Source: Methyloversatilis universalis
GTDB taxonomy: Bacteria; Pseudomonadota; Gammaproteobacteria; Methylococcales; Methylococcaceae
Length of the DNA: 64,000 nucleotides
Direction of reading: 5' to 3'
Assembly: GCA_020723665.1 (NCBI GenBank)
Contig: DYIL01000012.1
Location: 1-64,000 of the forward strand
Below, piece by piece: positions 47,784-58,700 of this stretch. Position 1 is the stretch's first letter. Each line of letters opens with the position of its first letter. Both the position numbers and the translations under genes were made by a program. The notes below the pieces were generated by a model, which saw nothing but the letters and a program-made list of their open reading frames with translations, did not search any database and had not been told where the DNA came from.

Positions 47784-49238
47784 ATGGCGTACATCGATCC
47801 TGAGGGTAAACGTTTACCCATCAAACTGGATACCGCCACCAACGGCGAATACCCGCCCATGCCGTTGCCTTATCCGGTATTGGTCGCGAAACGGCTGGCC
47901 CACGATCAAGCCTCGGAAGTATCGCGGCGGCTCGGCATGACTCGCCGGGCGTTTCTCAAATCGGCACCGGGCGCAGCGATGACGCTGCTGGCAATGAACC
48001 GGGTTTTCGCGGCGTTCGGCCAAACCGGCGGTCGATACGAAATCCCGGATCTTGCGGCTTACGAACCGGAGCTGGCCGAAGCGGCCGTAGGTGGAAAGGC
48101 GTTCATCTTCGATATTCAGGGACACCACGTTAACCCCAAGGGCTCTTGGCGGCGACCGACCAATCGCTGGACATACGGCCTCCGCTTCTTTCCCCAGGCC
48201 GATTGCGGCGACGGCGCCATAGAGTGCTTCTCGGCGGAGCATTTCATCCGCGAAGTATTCTTCGACAGCGACACCACCATGGCGGTGCTCTCCGCCGTCC
48301 CGGCCGCACCGGGGGACGACCCGCTGACCACGGAAGACGCCGCCGCCACCCGGGCTACGGTCGACGCCCTGCAAGGCTCGCACCGGCTTCTCATCCACGG
48401 CCTGGTCCGTCCCAACCTGCCGGGCGAGATCGACGCCATGTCCCTGCAGAAGGAAAAATACGGCGTCGCCGCCTGGAAAACCTATACCCAGTGGGGACCA
48501 GCCGGAAAAGGCTACTGGTTGGACGATCCCGATGTCGGGATCCCTTTCATCGAGAAAGCGCGCAGCTTAGGCGTAAAAGTCATTTGCATCCACAAGGGGC
48601 TTCCCCTCTTCGGCCTCGACTATGCACACTCGACCTGCCGCGATATCGGCGTGGTGGCCAAGCGCTTTCCCGACGTCGCGTTCATCGTCTATCACTCGGG
48701 CTACGAACCGAAACGCAAGGAAGGACCCTACGATCCCGAGAACGCTTCGGCCGGCGTGGATACGCTCATCAAATCCGTCCTGGACAACGGCATTCCGCCG
48801 AACGCCAATGTTTACGCCGAACTCGGCAGCACCTGGAAGCTGCTGATGCGCGATCCCGACCAGGCCGCTCATGTGCTCGGCAAGCTGTTCAAATATGTGG
48901 GCGAAAACAATGTGCTGTGGGGCACCGATTCGATCTGGTACGGCAGCCCCCAAGACCAGATCCAGGCTTTTCGTGCGTTCCAGATCGGCGAACCACTTAG
49001 AGAACGGCACGGCTATCCGGAGATGACCGCCGAATTGCGGGCCAAGGTATTCGGCCTGAACGCCGCCAAGCCCTACGGCATCTCGCCGGAGGAAATCCGG
49101 AGACGCACCGCTTCCGACCGCGTCGCGCGTATCAAGCAAGTGTACTTGGAAGACCCAGAGCCCAGTTTCGCCAGCTACGGACCGAAAACGAAACGTGAGT
49201 TTTTCGATCTGCTACGGCACAGGGGAGGACCGCTGTAA
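47784..49238 (+). CDS. Amidohydrolase-family protein with a Tat-like signal
   Basis: 484 residues from ATG 47784, preceded by AAAGGAGGGTGTC; the frame is open further upstream but overlaps the divergent lipoprotein gene. After about 50 residues comes a twin-arginine-type export segment, TRRAFLKSAPGAAMTLLAMN. The main part is a TIM-barrel amidohydrolase: FIFDIQGHHVNP (first metal motif region), HKGLPLFGLDYAHSTCRDIG, FIVYHSGYE and NNVLWGTDSIWYG near the end. Relatives include 2-amino-3-carboxymuconate semialdehyde decarboxylase-like enzymes, but the substrate cannot be told. The unusually long stretch before the RR motif is odd for a Tat signal. Confidence 0.8.
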   Translation: MAYIDPEGKRLPIKLDTATNGEYPPMPLPYPVLVAKRLAHDQASEVSRRLGMTRRAFLKSAPGAAMTLLAMNRVFAAFGQTGGRYEIPDLAAYEPELAEAAVGGKAFIFDIQGHHVNPKGSWRRPTNRWTYGLRFFPQADCGDGAIECFSAEHFIREVFFDSDTTMAVLSAVPAAPGDDPLTTEDAAATRATVDALQGSHRLLIHGLVRPNLPGEIDAMSLQKEKYGVAAWKTYTQWGPAGKGYWLDDPDVGIPFIEKARSLGVKVICIHKGLPLFGLDYAHSTCRDIGVVAKRFPDVAFIVYHSGYEPKRKEGPYDPENASAGVDTLIKSVLDNGIPPNANVYAELGSTWKLLMRDPDQAAHVLGKLFKYVGENNVLWGTDSIWYGSPQDQIQAFRAFQIGEPLRERHGYPEMTAELRAKVFGLNAAKPYGISPEEIRRRTASDRVARIKQVYLEDPEPSFASYGPKTKREFFDLLRHRGGPL

Positions 49239-49279
49239 CCCGCGGTTCTCGTGAGGTTGAACAAGGCGCAGCGAAAGAC

Positions 49280-49423
49280 CTACAACAGAACCGTCAATAT
49301 GACGATGCTCAGAATGACGGCTTCGATCCCGCTTGGATAATAACCCCATCCTCTGCTATACGGCCAGGTGGGCAGAAGCCCGAAAATCAGCAGAATCAGA
49401 ACGACCAGGAGAATCGTTTCCAT
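49280..49423 (-). CDS. DUF3309-family small membrane protein
   Basis: 47 residues from ATG 49423. METILLVVLILLIFGLLPTW, then PYSRGWGYYPSG and a second membrane helix (EAVILSIVILTVLL). The PYSRGWGYYPSG loop between two helices is the mark of DUF3309, a short membrane protein of unknown role found in many proteobacteria. The ribosome-binding site is weak (AAGAAG). Confidence 0.8.
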   Translation of the reverse strand: METILLVVLILLIFGLLPTWPYSRGWGYYPSGIEAVILSIVILTVLL

Positions 49424-49516
49424 CGAAGGTCTTCTTAACTCCTTGATTGGACATCCCTTATCTTCACCGGTCACGGCCGGAACCAGGATTCGTTCGCGAA
49501 AGATCGATCCCTAAGC

Positions 49517-49855
49517 CTACCACGAGACCCTGACTTTTCTCTCGCCCCAGGCTACCGCCTTCCTAACCCTCTTACCCCTATGTATATCGATTCGCCGTTC
49601 CCATCTCTCATGCATCCTGTCCAGCACGACGAATTCTCCCACGCCGTGCACTTTAACCTTCGTTCCGCAGTTCAGCCCCATCTCGAACAGATCGCGCGAG
49701 ACGGCAATGGCTTTGCGGGATACGATGGGTACGTTGCAGGCACCAATGTGAGGCGTACTATCGGTTTGTGCAACGATGGAGTTATAAGCGGTAGCGGTTA
49801 CGGTCATTGATCTCGCTTCCAGAGGATCGGCGAACCATAACTCCGTTCCAAGCAT
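49517..49855 (-). CDS. 3D-domain protein (RlpA/MltA-like double-psi barrel)
   Basis: Up to 112 residues. An internal ATG at 49807 (MTVTATAYNSIVAQTDSTPH) has a good GGAAGCGAGATCA upstream and may be the real start. The family signature is the three-aspartate region VLDRMHERWERRIDIHRGKR, followed by AVAWGERKVRVSW. 3D domains occur in cell-wall hydrolases and spore or resuscitation factors. No signal peptide is seen, so either export is not usual or the annotated start is wrong. It lies between DUF3309 and rluE on the same strand. Confidence 0.7.
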   Translation of the reverse strand: MLGTELWFADPLEARSMTVTATAYNSIVAQTDSTPHIGACNVPIVSRKAIAVSRDLFEMGLNCGTKVKVHGVGEFVVLDRMHERWERRIDIHRGKRVRKAVAWGERKVRVSW

Positions 49856-50006
49856 GGGCGCACCGAAGGACGCCCGTTTCGTATCGATACCCGAGATCTT
49901 TCAGCAAATCCTTCCTGCCCCACTTCAGGGGCCACAATCAAGTAGACATCGGCTCTTGACTCAGGTTCGCCCCTTCGCTACAGCGGAATCGAGGTGACGG
50001 CCGCAC

Positions 50007-50552
50007 TCATTGGAGCGGCCCGGCTTCCCGCCATTCTCCCGGTTTGAGATCACCCAATGTCCAGGGTCCGACCGCCCAGCGGACAAGACGCAAAGTGGGA
50101 AATCCCACCGCAGCAGTCATGCGCCGCACCTGCCGATTGCGCCCTTCACGCAAGGTCAGCTCGATCCAGCTGGTAGGAACGGAGGCGCGATAGCGAATCG
50201 GCGGATCGCGCGGCCAAAGACCCGGCGGTTCCTCCATGATTCTCGCCTTGGCCGGCCGCGTCATACCGTCCTTCAGCAGCACTCCCCGACGCAAGCGCTC
50301 CAAGGCCGCCTCGTCAGGAACACCTTCGACCTGCGCCCAATAAACCTTAGGCAACTTGTAACGCGGACCGGCGATGCGCGCCTGCATGCGACCGTCGTCG
50401 GTCAGCAGGAGAAGTCCTTCGCTATCGCGGTCCAGCCGCCCGGCGGGATAAACATTCGTCAGCGGGATATAGTCGGCGAGCGTAGCCCGTCCGTGAGCCC
50501 GGTCGGTGAACTGTGACAGGACGTCGAAAGGCTTGTTGAAGAGAATGAGCAT
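50007..50552 (-). CDS. rluE: 23S rRNA pseudouridine synthase of the RluE type
   Basis: 181 residues. [20 protein letters not shown] is the start of RsuA-family enzymes that lack an S4 domain. The catalytic aspartate is in [17 protein letters not shown], followed by [19 protein letters not shown] and the [20 protein letters not shown] segment. E. coli RluE modifies U2457 of 23S rRNA. RluF, RluB and RsuA are the alternatives, but those carry an S4 domain that is absent here. Confidence 0.9.
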   Translation of the reverse strand: MLILFNKPFDVLSQFTDRAHGRATLADYIPLTNVYPAGRLDRDSEGLLLLTDDGRMQARIAGPRYKLPKVYWAQVEGVPDEAALERLRRGVLLKDGMTRPAKARIMEEPPGLWPRDPPIRYRASVPTSWIELTLREGRNRQVRRMTAAVGFPTLRLVRWAVGPWTLGDLKPGEWREAGPLQ

Positions 50553-50701
50553 TGTCTTGGTTTTGGTGCAGTCGTCTCTTTTCCGACCAGCGTAACGTAT
50601 CTACGGCCGTATCCATTACGGCGTGGTGGTCGCCCAAACACGGGCCAATGTCGTCTTGTAGCCGATAGCCTGCAAGTACGGGAAGCTGTCCTGGAGGTCG
50701 C

Positions 50702-50998
50702 ATGACCTCAGCCCAAGGCTATTCGTGCAGCAAAGAAACTTCGCCGTTTACGGCGGGGAGTGTCACGGCCAGTATGCTTGGGATGATGCTAGTTTTGGCT
50801 CTGTTGCCAGGCCACACCCTCAAAGCGCAGGGATTTCCCGATCCCGCTTTGCTGGAAGCGTTGAAAACCCGGCTCACCGAACCGGCCAATTGCCTTCCAC
50901 GCAGTGCAGAAATCGCGCGGGCAAAGCTTTCTGCCGATCCTGGGAAACTGCGCCTAGCAGCCTATCGGACTTGTTCGCTCCTGATGGGATCATACTAA
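50702..50998 (+). pseudogene. N-terminal remnant of a secreted protein, cut by the IS1182 copy
   Basis: 98 residues. A signal-type hydrophobic segment (GMMLVLALLPGHTLKAQG, about 27-44) is followed by FPDPALLEALKTRLTEPANC and LPRSAEIARAKLSADPGKLR. That second part looks like the first folded segment of a larger exported protein of unknown name. It then ends abruptly (YRTCSLLMGSY) about 20 bases before the IS1182 transposase remnant begins. The truncation is inferred from this position and from the lack of any compact domain. Confidence 0.4.
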
Positions 50999-51020
50999 GG
51001 GTACCCACGAAGCTGAGGCT

Positions 51021-51966
51021 GTGAAAAGAGTCGCTTTCATCCTGTAGACCGCCAGACGGGCTACCTGCTTCCGCCCTCGGTGGATGACTGGCTGCCGGAA
51101 GACCACCTTGCCCGATTCATCGTCGAAGTGATCGATGGACTCGATCTGAGCCGGTTGGAGAAGGCCTACGCGGGACGGGGCAGCGCGGCCTATCATCCTG
51201 CGGTATTGCTGGGGTTGCTGGTGTATGGCTACGCCACGGGAGTGTTTTCCAGTCGCAAGATCGAGCGGGCGACCTACGACTCGGTAGCGTTTCGCTTCAT
51301 TGCGGCTGGCAGCCACCCTGACCATGACACGCTGGCGAGCTTTCGCCGGCGCTTTCTCGACGAGTTGTCCGAGGTGTTCGTACAGGTCTTGGAGATGGCG
51401 CGGGAGATGAAGCTGCTCAAGCTGGGCACCGTGAGCTTGGATGGCACCAAGATCAAGGCCAATGCCTCGCGCCACAGCGCCCTGTCACACGGGCATATCG
51501 AACAGCTGGAAATCCAGCTCAAGGCCGAGGTCGAATCCCTGCTGGCGATGGCCGCGGCCAAGGCCAAGATCGAGCAACGGGCCAAAGCCCGCTTTCGAAG
51601 GAACGCGCCGAATACGACGCCAAGCTGGCGCGTCGCGAGCACAAGGGCAGCAAGCCCGGTGGCAAGGCACCGAAGCCGCCGACGGCCGGCCTGCCGGCAG
51701 GCAGGCTCTGCTCGCCGACGCGGGCTTCTACAGTGCCCGAAATGTCCAAGCCTGCCAGGCGCGCGGCATTGAGCCGTTCATTGCGGTCAAGCGTGAGGAG
51801 CATCATCCGGTGCCGGAGGAACGCTTTGGCGAGCCGCAGGCCTTGCCGGCCGATGCCACGCCCGCGCAGGCCATGGCGCACAAGCTCAAGACGAAGGCGG
51901 GGCGCGCCCTGTACGCACTGCGCAAGCAAACCGTCGAGCCGGTGTTCGGCATCATCAAGTCGGTGC
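51021..51966 (+). pseudogene. IS1182-family transposase, inactivated and truncated
   Basis: The readable parts match IS1182 transposases: RFHPVDRQTGYLLPPSVDDW, DHLARFIVEVIDGLDLSRLE, then HPAVLLGLLVYGYATGVFSS and TVSLDGTKIKANASRHSAL; further on, ALLADAGFYSARNVQACQAR and GRALYALRKQTVEPVFGIIK. Lesions: the first codons are in another frame with a TAG, a frameshift near 51595, a deletion between KPPTAG and the LADAGFYS part, and loss of everything after FGIIKSVPG. The 3' break abuts a minus-strand Tc-toxin fragment at about 51966. Terminal repeats could not be located. Confidence 0.85.
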
Positions 51967-52752
51967 CAGGATGGGGGTCTTGCGGATGCTGCTCTTGAGC
52001 AGGGTGAGTTTACAGTTCACGCCGGCATAAGGCCCGGTTACGCAGGGGATGCTCACGGCGATCGATTTGATGCGGCGAAAGTAGTGACCGGGACCGTCCA
52101 TGTCGAAGAGCATCTCCGGCAGGCGCACGGTGCAGCGGCCGGTGGTGCGCAACCGGATCAGGGCCAGCGGGTCCACCTGCAGCAGGCTCACGTGCTTGGT
52201 CAGCTCGTACTCGCGCCGGTTCTGCTCGTGGTAGGCCATCTCCATGCGCTTGATGTCGAGGTAGAGCCGCTCACCGGCGAGCAGTCCTTCTTTACCCGCC
52301 AAATAGCCGAACTGGAGATAGCTTAGCTCCGGGCTGCCCAGTTCATGCTGCAGCGCCCGTTCGGCCTTGCGGGCGATGTCGAAGGCGAACTGGAAGCACT
52401 GGGCGTAGAGGCCGCGCACCTCGCGCTTCATCCAGGCGTAGAGGGCCTTGTTGGTCTTCTTGCCGGTCTTCTCTGTGCCTTCTTCGTTGAGGAAGCGCTC
52501 GATCTCCTCGGCGTGCTGCATCTGCTGGCGGTGGCTCTTGAGCTCCTGCTCGGCGATGGCCTCGCGGATCTGCGCGGCCCGCAGTTGCTTGAAGATCTGG
52601 TTGATCTCGCCGGCGGCCAGGTTGCTCTGGAAGGCCCATTCTTGCTCGCGACGGGCGAAACCATCGATGCGCGCGACGCGGCGCACGTCAAAGTTGAGCC
52701 TATCTGCAACGGCCCTTGCAGCCCCAGCAGTAGCTCCTACGGCGTCTGCCAC
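51955..52752 (-). pseudogene. Fragment of a second Tc-toxin A gene (C-terminal part)
   Basis: Up to 265 residues in one open frame. From about residue 20 to 255 it follows the last part of the large upstream TcA-like protein: RREQEWAFQSNLAAGEINQI, AQIREAIAEQELKSHRQQMQ, GYLAGKEGLLAGERLYLDIK, EQNRREYELTKHVSLLQVDP, then LRTTGRCTVRLPEMLFDMDG and GHYFRRIKSIAVSIPCVTGP. The two sequences differ enough to be separate paralogues. The fragment begins at the stop of the big gene, with an overlap of 16 bases, and ends after LLKSSIR at the IS1182 remnant, so both the preceding 3000 or so residues and the last 170 are missing. It might still be translated by coupling, but no ribosome-binding site is seen. 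Confidence 0.8.
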
Positions 52753-55700
52753 TCGTATCCCAGTACCAGAATGAGATCTTCGACCTCCATCACCTTCTTG
52801 ACCGGATCTTCAATCAGGTTACCGCCGCCCGGGCGCGTGACCTTGATCCTCCATACCACTGGCTCGTCGGTTGGCACGATTTCGACCCCAGCGGCAGCCA
52901 CGTCTTTCTGGCCGAAGTGCAGGCCTCCGTACGTGTTGCTCTTGGCGAGTACCATGGTATTCGAACCGGCCGGGGGCGGTGCGGCGAGTGGTGGCGTCAG
53001 CGTCACGTCGTAATTCGCGGGATCCGTGCAGCGAGCGAGCAAGATGATGGTGTTGATCTTCAGCGTCTTCATCCGGTCCCGCTGCGGGAACAGCGCGATC
53101 GACATTTCAAACTCGAACACGTTTCCATCGGCCGGGTTCACCAGATTGAGAAACCGGGACCACGCTGTTCCGAATTGGTGCCGTAGATCGAGGATTAGCC
53201 AGGAGCGGGTTGTGCCGTCCTCGCTAAAATGATCGCGAAGGTGGGCGATTGCACCGTTCTTGAAGGCGCCGGCGTCCTCTCGCGCTGTATACTTGATGTC
53301 AAGTATCACGTCTGAGATCGTGCTGTAGTCGAACTGCCGGAGCGGTGCGCCAAAGTCGGGATTACTCGGATCTGGGTTGTTCACCGGCAAGTCCGTGAAC
53401 AGCTCGAGCGCCCACTCGCTGATTACGCCGGCTCCTTCGAACGGGAGGTATCGCTCATCACGGAAGTTGAGTTCGAACACGCCGCTATCATCTTGCGCGC
53501 TACTTGTGGCAATGGCCCTGACCGGGATATTGGTTTCCACGAAGCGCGTGTCCTCTGCCGGTAAGCCGGCATCGTCCGTGTTCCGGGGATAGCCGTTGTC
53601 CCCACTGGCCGTCGTGACACGGATACTGTTCTTGAGCAGGCGGAGGGTGCACGAGATCGTCGTGTATGGTCCCGCCACGCAGGGTAGGGTTAGGCTGACC
53701 GACTTGATGCGGCGGAAATAGTGACCAGGGTAGTCAAGATCGAACAACTCCTCCGGCAGGCGGAAGAAGCAGCGACCCGTCTCCCGCAGCTTCACCAGCG
53801 CCAACGGGTCGAGCAGAGCGAGCGAGATATGCTTGGTCAGCTCGAACTCGCGGCGATTCTGCTCCAAATACGCGGACTCCAACCGCCGTAAGTCGTACTG
53901 CAACTTCTCGCCGGAGAGCAAACCTTTCTTGAGGCTGTCCCAGTAGCCAAAGGTGATGAAGCTGCTGTCGTTGAGCCCAAGTTCGAACCGGAAGCATCGT
54001 TCCGCCCGTTTGGCCAGATCATAGGCGAGCTTGTAGCTCTGGAAGAAGACCGAGGAGATCTGGCCGATCTGCGACTGGTAGAGCTCTTCGTTAGTGTACT
54101 TCGATCGCAGAAACGCGTCCACCGCCCTGGCATTGTCGATCTGCGCGAGGTGGTTCTCGAGTTCTTTCTCGGCGATTGCAATGCGAACTTCTGCGGCTGC
54201 TATGGACCGTTCGAGTTGCTGGATTTCCTTCGCGGCCAAGTCCCTTTGGAAATCCCATTCGTCCTTGCGCCGCTCGTAGCCTGCCAGCGTGTTCGCGAGC
54301 GAGGCCATCTTGTCAAGATTCCTGGCGATATGCCCCAACCCTTCCGCCGCGAATTTCGCAGCATCGCCGAAGGCACTGCCACCCGTTTCGGCCGTGGCGT
54401 GAGGCGAGCCACCGAAGCCTGATGCACCGATGAGAAAGTTCGGAATTGCCTTGAGGACGCCGCCCGTGATGTATCCAATCGAAACCGGGATATCAAGCAA
54501 GGTCGAGGCAGTGTTGAGCGCTACAGCCGCGGCTTCGGCTGGGTTCATGAACTCCCGGCTCTCATAGTACTTCCGCTTGATCTCTGCGAGTTCCTTGCTC
54601 TTCTTTAGCCCCGCGAGGTTCTCCTTGGCCTCCGCGATCTCCTGCTCGCGCACCGCTTTTACAGCTTCGAGAACCCGGATCTCCTGGCCTTGCCGCAGCA
54701 GACTCAGCGCCTCAGCATCCCTTTTTTCGAGAGCGCTCAGGAGCGCCGCTCCCAGCGCCTTCACGTCATTGCAGACCTCGTTCGCCTTTTGCAACAGCAC
54801 CTGGAACCGGTAAAGCGGCAACGGCGCATTGAGATCGGCCAGAGCCGCGCTGATGTCCACACCGGCCGCCACGGCCTTGACCAGTGCACCTGGCTCGATG
54901 GGCGGCTCGAATAGGGCGAGCTGGCGGACGACCCCTTCGATATTCATGCAGTGGCGGATCTTGTAGAGCCGATCGGCGACCGTGTCCCAGTAGCCCAGCA
55001 TCTTCTCGTTGTGCGGAATACAGAAGTACAGCACGGGCAGCGGCGGCGCCTCGGGAGCAGCATCCCCGTCGCCAGACGGAACTGGCACAAGATTTTCAAT
55101 CTCGACCAATGCGTTAGGAACAGCGTCGAGCTGGTGCTCAAGCTCGTTGAAGGTCTCCACGGGCGGTTTGTCCTTCGGTGGCACTCGCTTCGGTCGCGGT
55201 CCTAGTATCTCAGCGGCAAGGATGTACAACTGTGTCGCCTCGTTGATGCTCTCCATGCTGTCCTGGCGGAAGAGGTAATCCCCCCAGGCGATCAGGTTGT
55301 CCAGGTAGTTCATCACCACCGTCTTCTGGTAAGCAACGGTGCGGTAGTTGGCGATTCGGTGCGGGTCAAACGGGTTCGCTCGCCAATCCCTCACCTGATC
55401 CTCGAGCGCGTTCTTGGCCTGGACCGAGTAACCGGGCACGCTGGTGTCTCCGGCCAGCATGCGCAGAATGTTCTCGATGCGCTGCTGGACATAGGCGGGA
55501 TCGGTCGTCTCGAAGAACGGCTTGGTGATCCAGTACTTGCTCATCGCTGAGCCTCCTGGAATCGGGCTCTCCACGCCGAGCGGATTGAAGATGAAGTGGT
55601 ACCAGTTGCGCGCTTCCTCAAACCGCTGGTTCTTGCTCAACGCGTTCGCGATGAGGAGCGGCGCGTGGAAGAACAGCTCCCAGTTGTAAAGGGAGTAGGC

Positions 55701-58700
55701 TCCATCGGACGAGAAGTCCACAATCTCCCTGGGATAGTACGCCTCACTCCCCGGCTGGACCACCGAGGACGTCGGCTGATAACTGCGCGCGAAGCTGAAT
55801 CCGGTGTTCTTGAGCTGCGTCTCGCGTCGCATTAGTCCGGGAATTCCCTGCACCGGATTGTGGACGAGCTTGGCGAAGTCACAAACGAACGGGTGATAGA
55901 AGTTCAGGAAGTGGAACTGCCGAAACTGGAAAAGCCACCACGAGAACGCACCCAGGTAGTAATGCACGAAACGCATGAAGAACCGAACGATCCGGTCGCG
56001 GACCTCGGCATCGGTAAACGGCGGAGTCGTTTCACCTGGGACCTGGGCGTCCAGGAACTGCTCTATTTGCTGCCGCTGCGCAGCAGTCAAGGTGTTTAGG
56101 TCCAAAGCATCCACCCAAGCGCGGATCAGCCCCTCGAAGAATTCCTCCAACTTGCGAAACTCTCGTTTGATCTCCGGGTAGTAGATCCGATTGGCTCCAC
56201 TCATTGTCTCTCGGCCATTTCCGCGTCCGAACCCAAGCGATGGCAAGACAAAGAATGTCCGCTTCTTGTCGGCGTAGAAGAACGGCAGCCACGTTCCCAT
56301 TGGCACGCCTCGCTCGTAGTAGCCGTGCATCATCATGTAGCCCTGCGTGAAGCCGAAGACCTGCAACCCGTTCGCCATCAGCCGATCAAGATACGAGAGG
56401 TGCCACGGCGGCGCGATCCGGAATAACCACGGCGTCTGCGCCAGCACTGGCGTGAGCTGGGCGCTGCGGGTGTACGCCGCCAAGTCACTCTCGAGTGACA
56501 GGTCATTCTCCGGCGCGTCGCTCCGTGCAGGCAGTTCCTGCCACTTGTGGAAGTTTGTATAGTCGCCCGTGGACGCCACCTCGGGCCGGATGGCATGACG
56601 GAAGTTGCCGCGCAAATCGTCAACCCGTACGGGCACGCCCGCGCAGCCGGCGATTTCAAAGGCACCAGACAAAAAACGGGCTTGCTCGCTGCCGGCGCCG
56701 TCCACGCTCCATCCGTCATATTTCACTCCGAACCGCCCATCGATCTCCGAGCGGTCCACCGGGAAAAAGACATAGTGCCGGCGAACGATGTCGGTGCTAT
56801 AAGGGGCACTCTCAGCGTAGTCCTTGGAGACCCGTTTGGGCGACCATTTCTCTTGGCGGTAGTCGCTGACTGCCATCTGCACCCGGAGTTTCTTCTTGGC
56901 TTTCTGGATAGGAACGCTGGCTTGCCCGGCGGTTGGAGTAGAGACAGCGCTATTTCCTTGCTCATCCGGTACCTCTGTAAATATTGGCCAGAACAGGAAC
57001 AGCCGCTTGTTCACCACCGCCGGAATCAGATAATCGCCCTGGATGTCGAGGTCCACCTTCTCCCAAGGCGTCCACTGCCGATAGTCGAATCGGCGGTAGT
57101 AGTAAAGGTGAGGCTCGGCCCCGGTCGTCCGTCCGAACACGTGCAAAATGGTGTCGTCGCCGTCGTCTTCCTGGTAGAAGCCTGCAATTTCGAGTTGCGC
57201 CACGCCATTGAGCTTCTCGAGGTAGTTGGCGAAAGCAGCCTCGACGGTGTACTGGGTGATCTCGTTCTGAAGAAGCTCATTTTCCAGGTCCTTGAAGAAC
57301 GGCGACCGATCGCGCTTGAGCTCCGGGCGAATCCAGTTCTCCGGCCAGAGCCAGACCTTCCAGTTGGCCTCCCAGACGCGGTACTTACGCATCCACTTCC
57401 ACCAGCGCCATGCACTATCGCCGTTGGGGCCGTCGGCCTCCACTCTGACTTCAGGCTCCAGCCCCATGAAGCACCGCTGCACGAAGAGCTGAACTGACGA
57501 GCACGCCTGGACCAGCCGGCTGGTGAGCTGGCACGAACTCATCTCGACGTCGAGCAGGTAGTAGGCGTAGAGATCGTTGGTATTCTCCCACTTGCCCGTG
57601 GGCGCATTGGCCGGCTTGGGTTGCGCCAGCAGGTACGCAACCAGTGCATCCCGCTTGCGCTCGCGAAGGACGCCCTGAATCTCCGCACTCAACGTGAGCC
57701 AGGTTTCTACGCCGAACCTTGCGCGCAGGATGGATTTAAGCGTCTTCGTATGGACTGCACCCATCGCCGCGGACGCGAAGGTCTTCACGTTGGCGACATC
57801 GGTCCCGAGGCTCTCGACGAAGTAGAAGGCCCGCCGTATGCGCTCCCAGTTCTCGGCCAGGAGATAATCGTTGGGATAGGCGAGATCGAGGGCACCGACT
57901 AGTGCCTGAACGTTGGTCGCCGTCCATTGATCGTTCAGCCGCTCGACATCCGTGGCGAAATCTGCCGGAGTTGGGTAGACACCTGTATTGAGCTTTTCCA
58001 AGACTTCGAGAAATGTGATCGTGTTTTCTGGCAAGCTCGCCCGCAGCCGTAGCAAGCGACTGGTGCGCAGCACGTGATCCATGCTCGCCATGGCGGCGGT
58101 GGAGTCGAGCGGCAGGGCACCGAAGTCCACGAGCTGCGCGTTCGCGGTGAGGCTCCGGAGGCGTTCCCACTCCGCCAACGTGATCTTCCACTTCGACCAG
58201 AGGGCCGCGACGCGCATGGCCCAGAACCAGCCGTCGAAGGTCGTCTTCAGCGTGGCGTAGTCAACCACGCTAACGGTGTCGGCGAACGGCCCGATGAGGT
58301 GTGCGAGCAGCGTTGCCGGGAGCACCGCGTACTCGGTGAGCAGCCGCCGCGTGAGCGCTTCCGTCACACCCAGTTGCGCCGCCGCCTGTTGAATCACCAG
58401 GCCCTCGGCGCGCGTCTTCGCAAGGTAGGCAAGCCCCTTCCGGACGGCCTTGTCGAGATTGCGCGCTAGGTTGTCGGCGGACGGGCTGGGGTCGCGTAGC
58501 GGAAACGCGAGATCGGCGTCCTGTAGCCACAACTGCTCCGGCGGAAACGCGCCGGTCGTGGGTTGTGTATAGAGGCTGTTGACCGCATTGCGGTAGCTCG
58601 CGTCGGCGGAGAGCGCGTCCAGCGCGGCCTTCTCGGCAGGCGAAAGAATACCGGTCAACCGCAGGAGGCGTTGTTCGGCATCATACGAGATCCGCTGTGC

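Noticed and set aside
51733-52326. 197-codon plus-strand frame spanning IS1182 remnant and TcA fragment
   Set aside because: It joins a wrong frame of the transposase with the antisense strand of the TcA fragment; no protein-like pattern.
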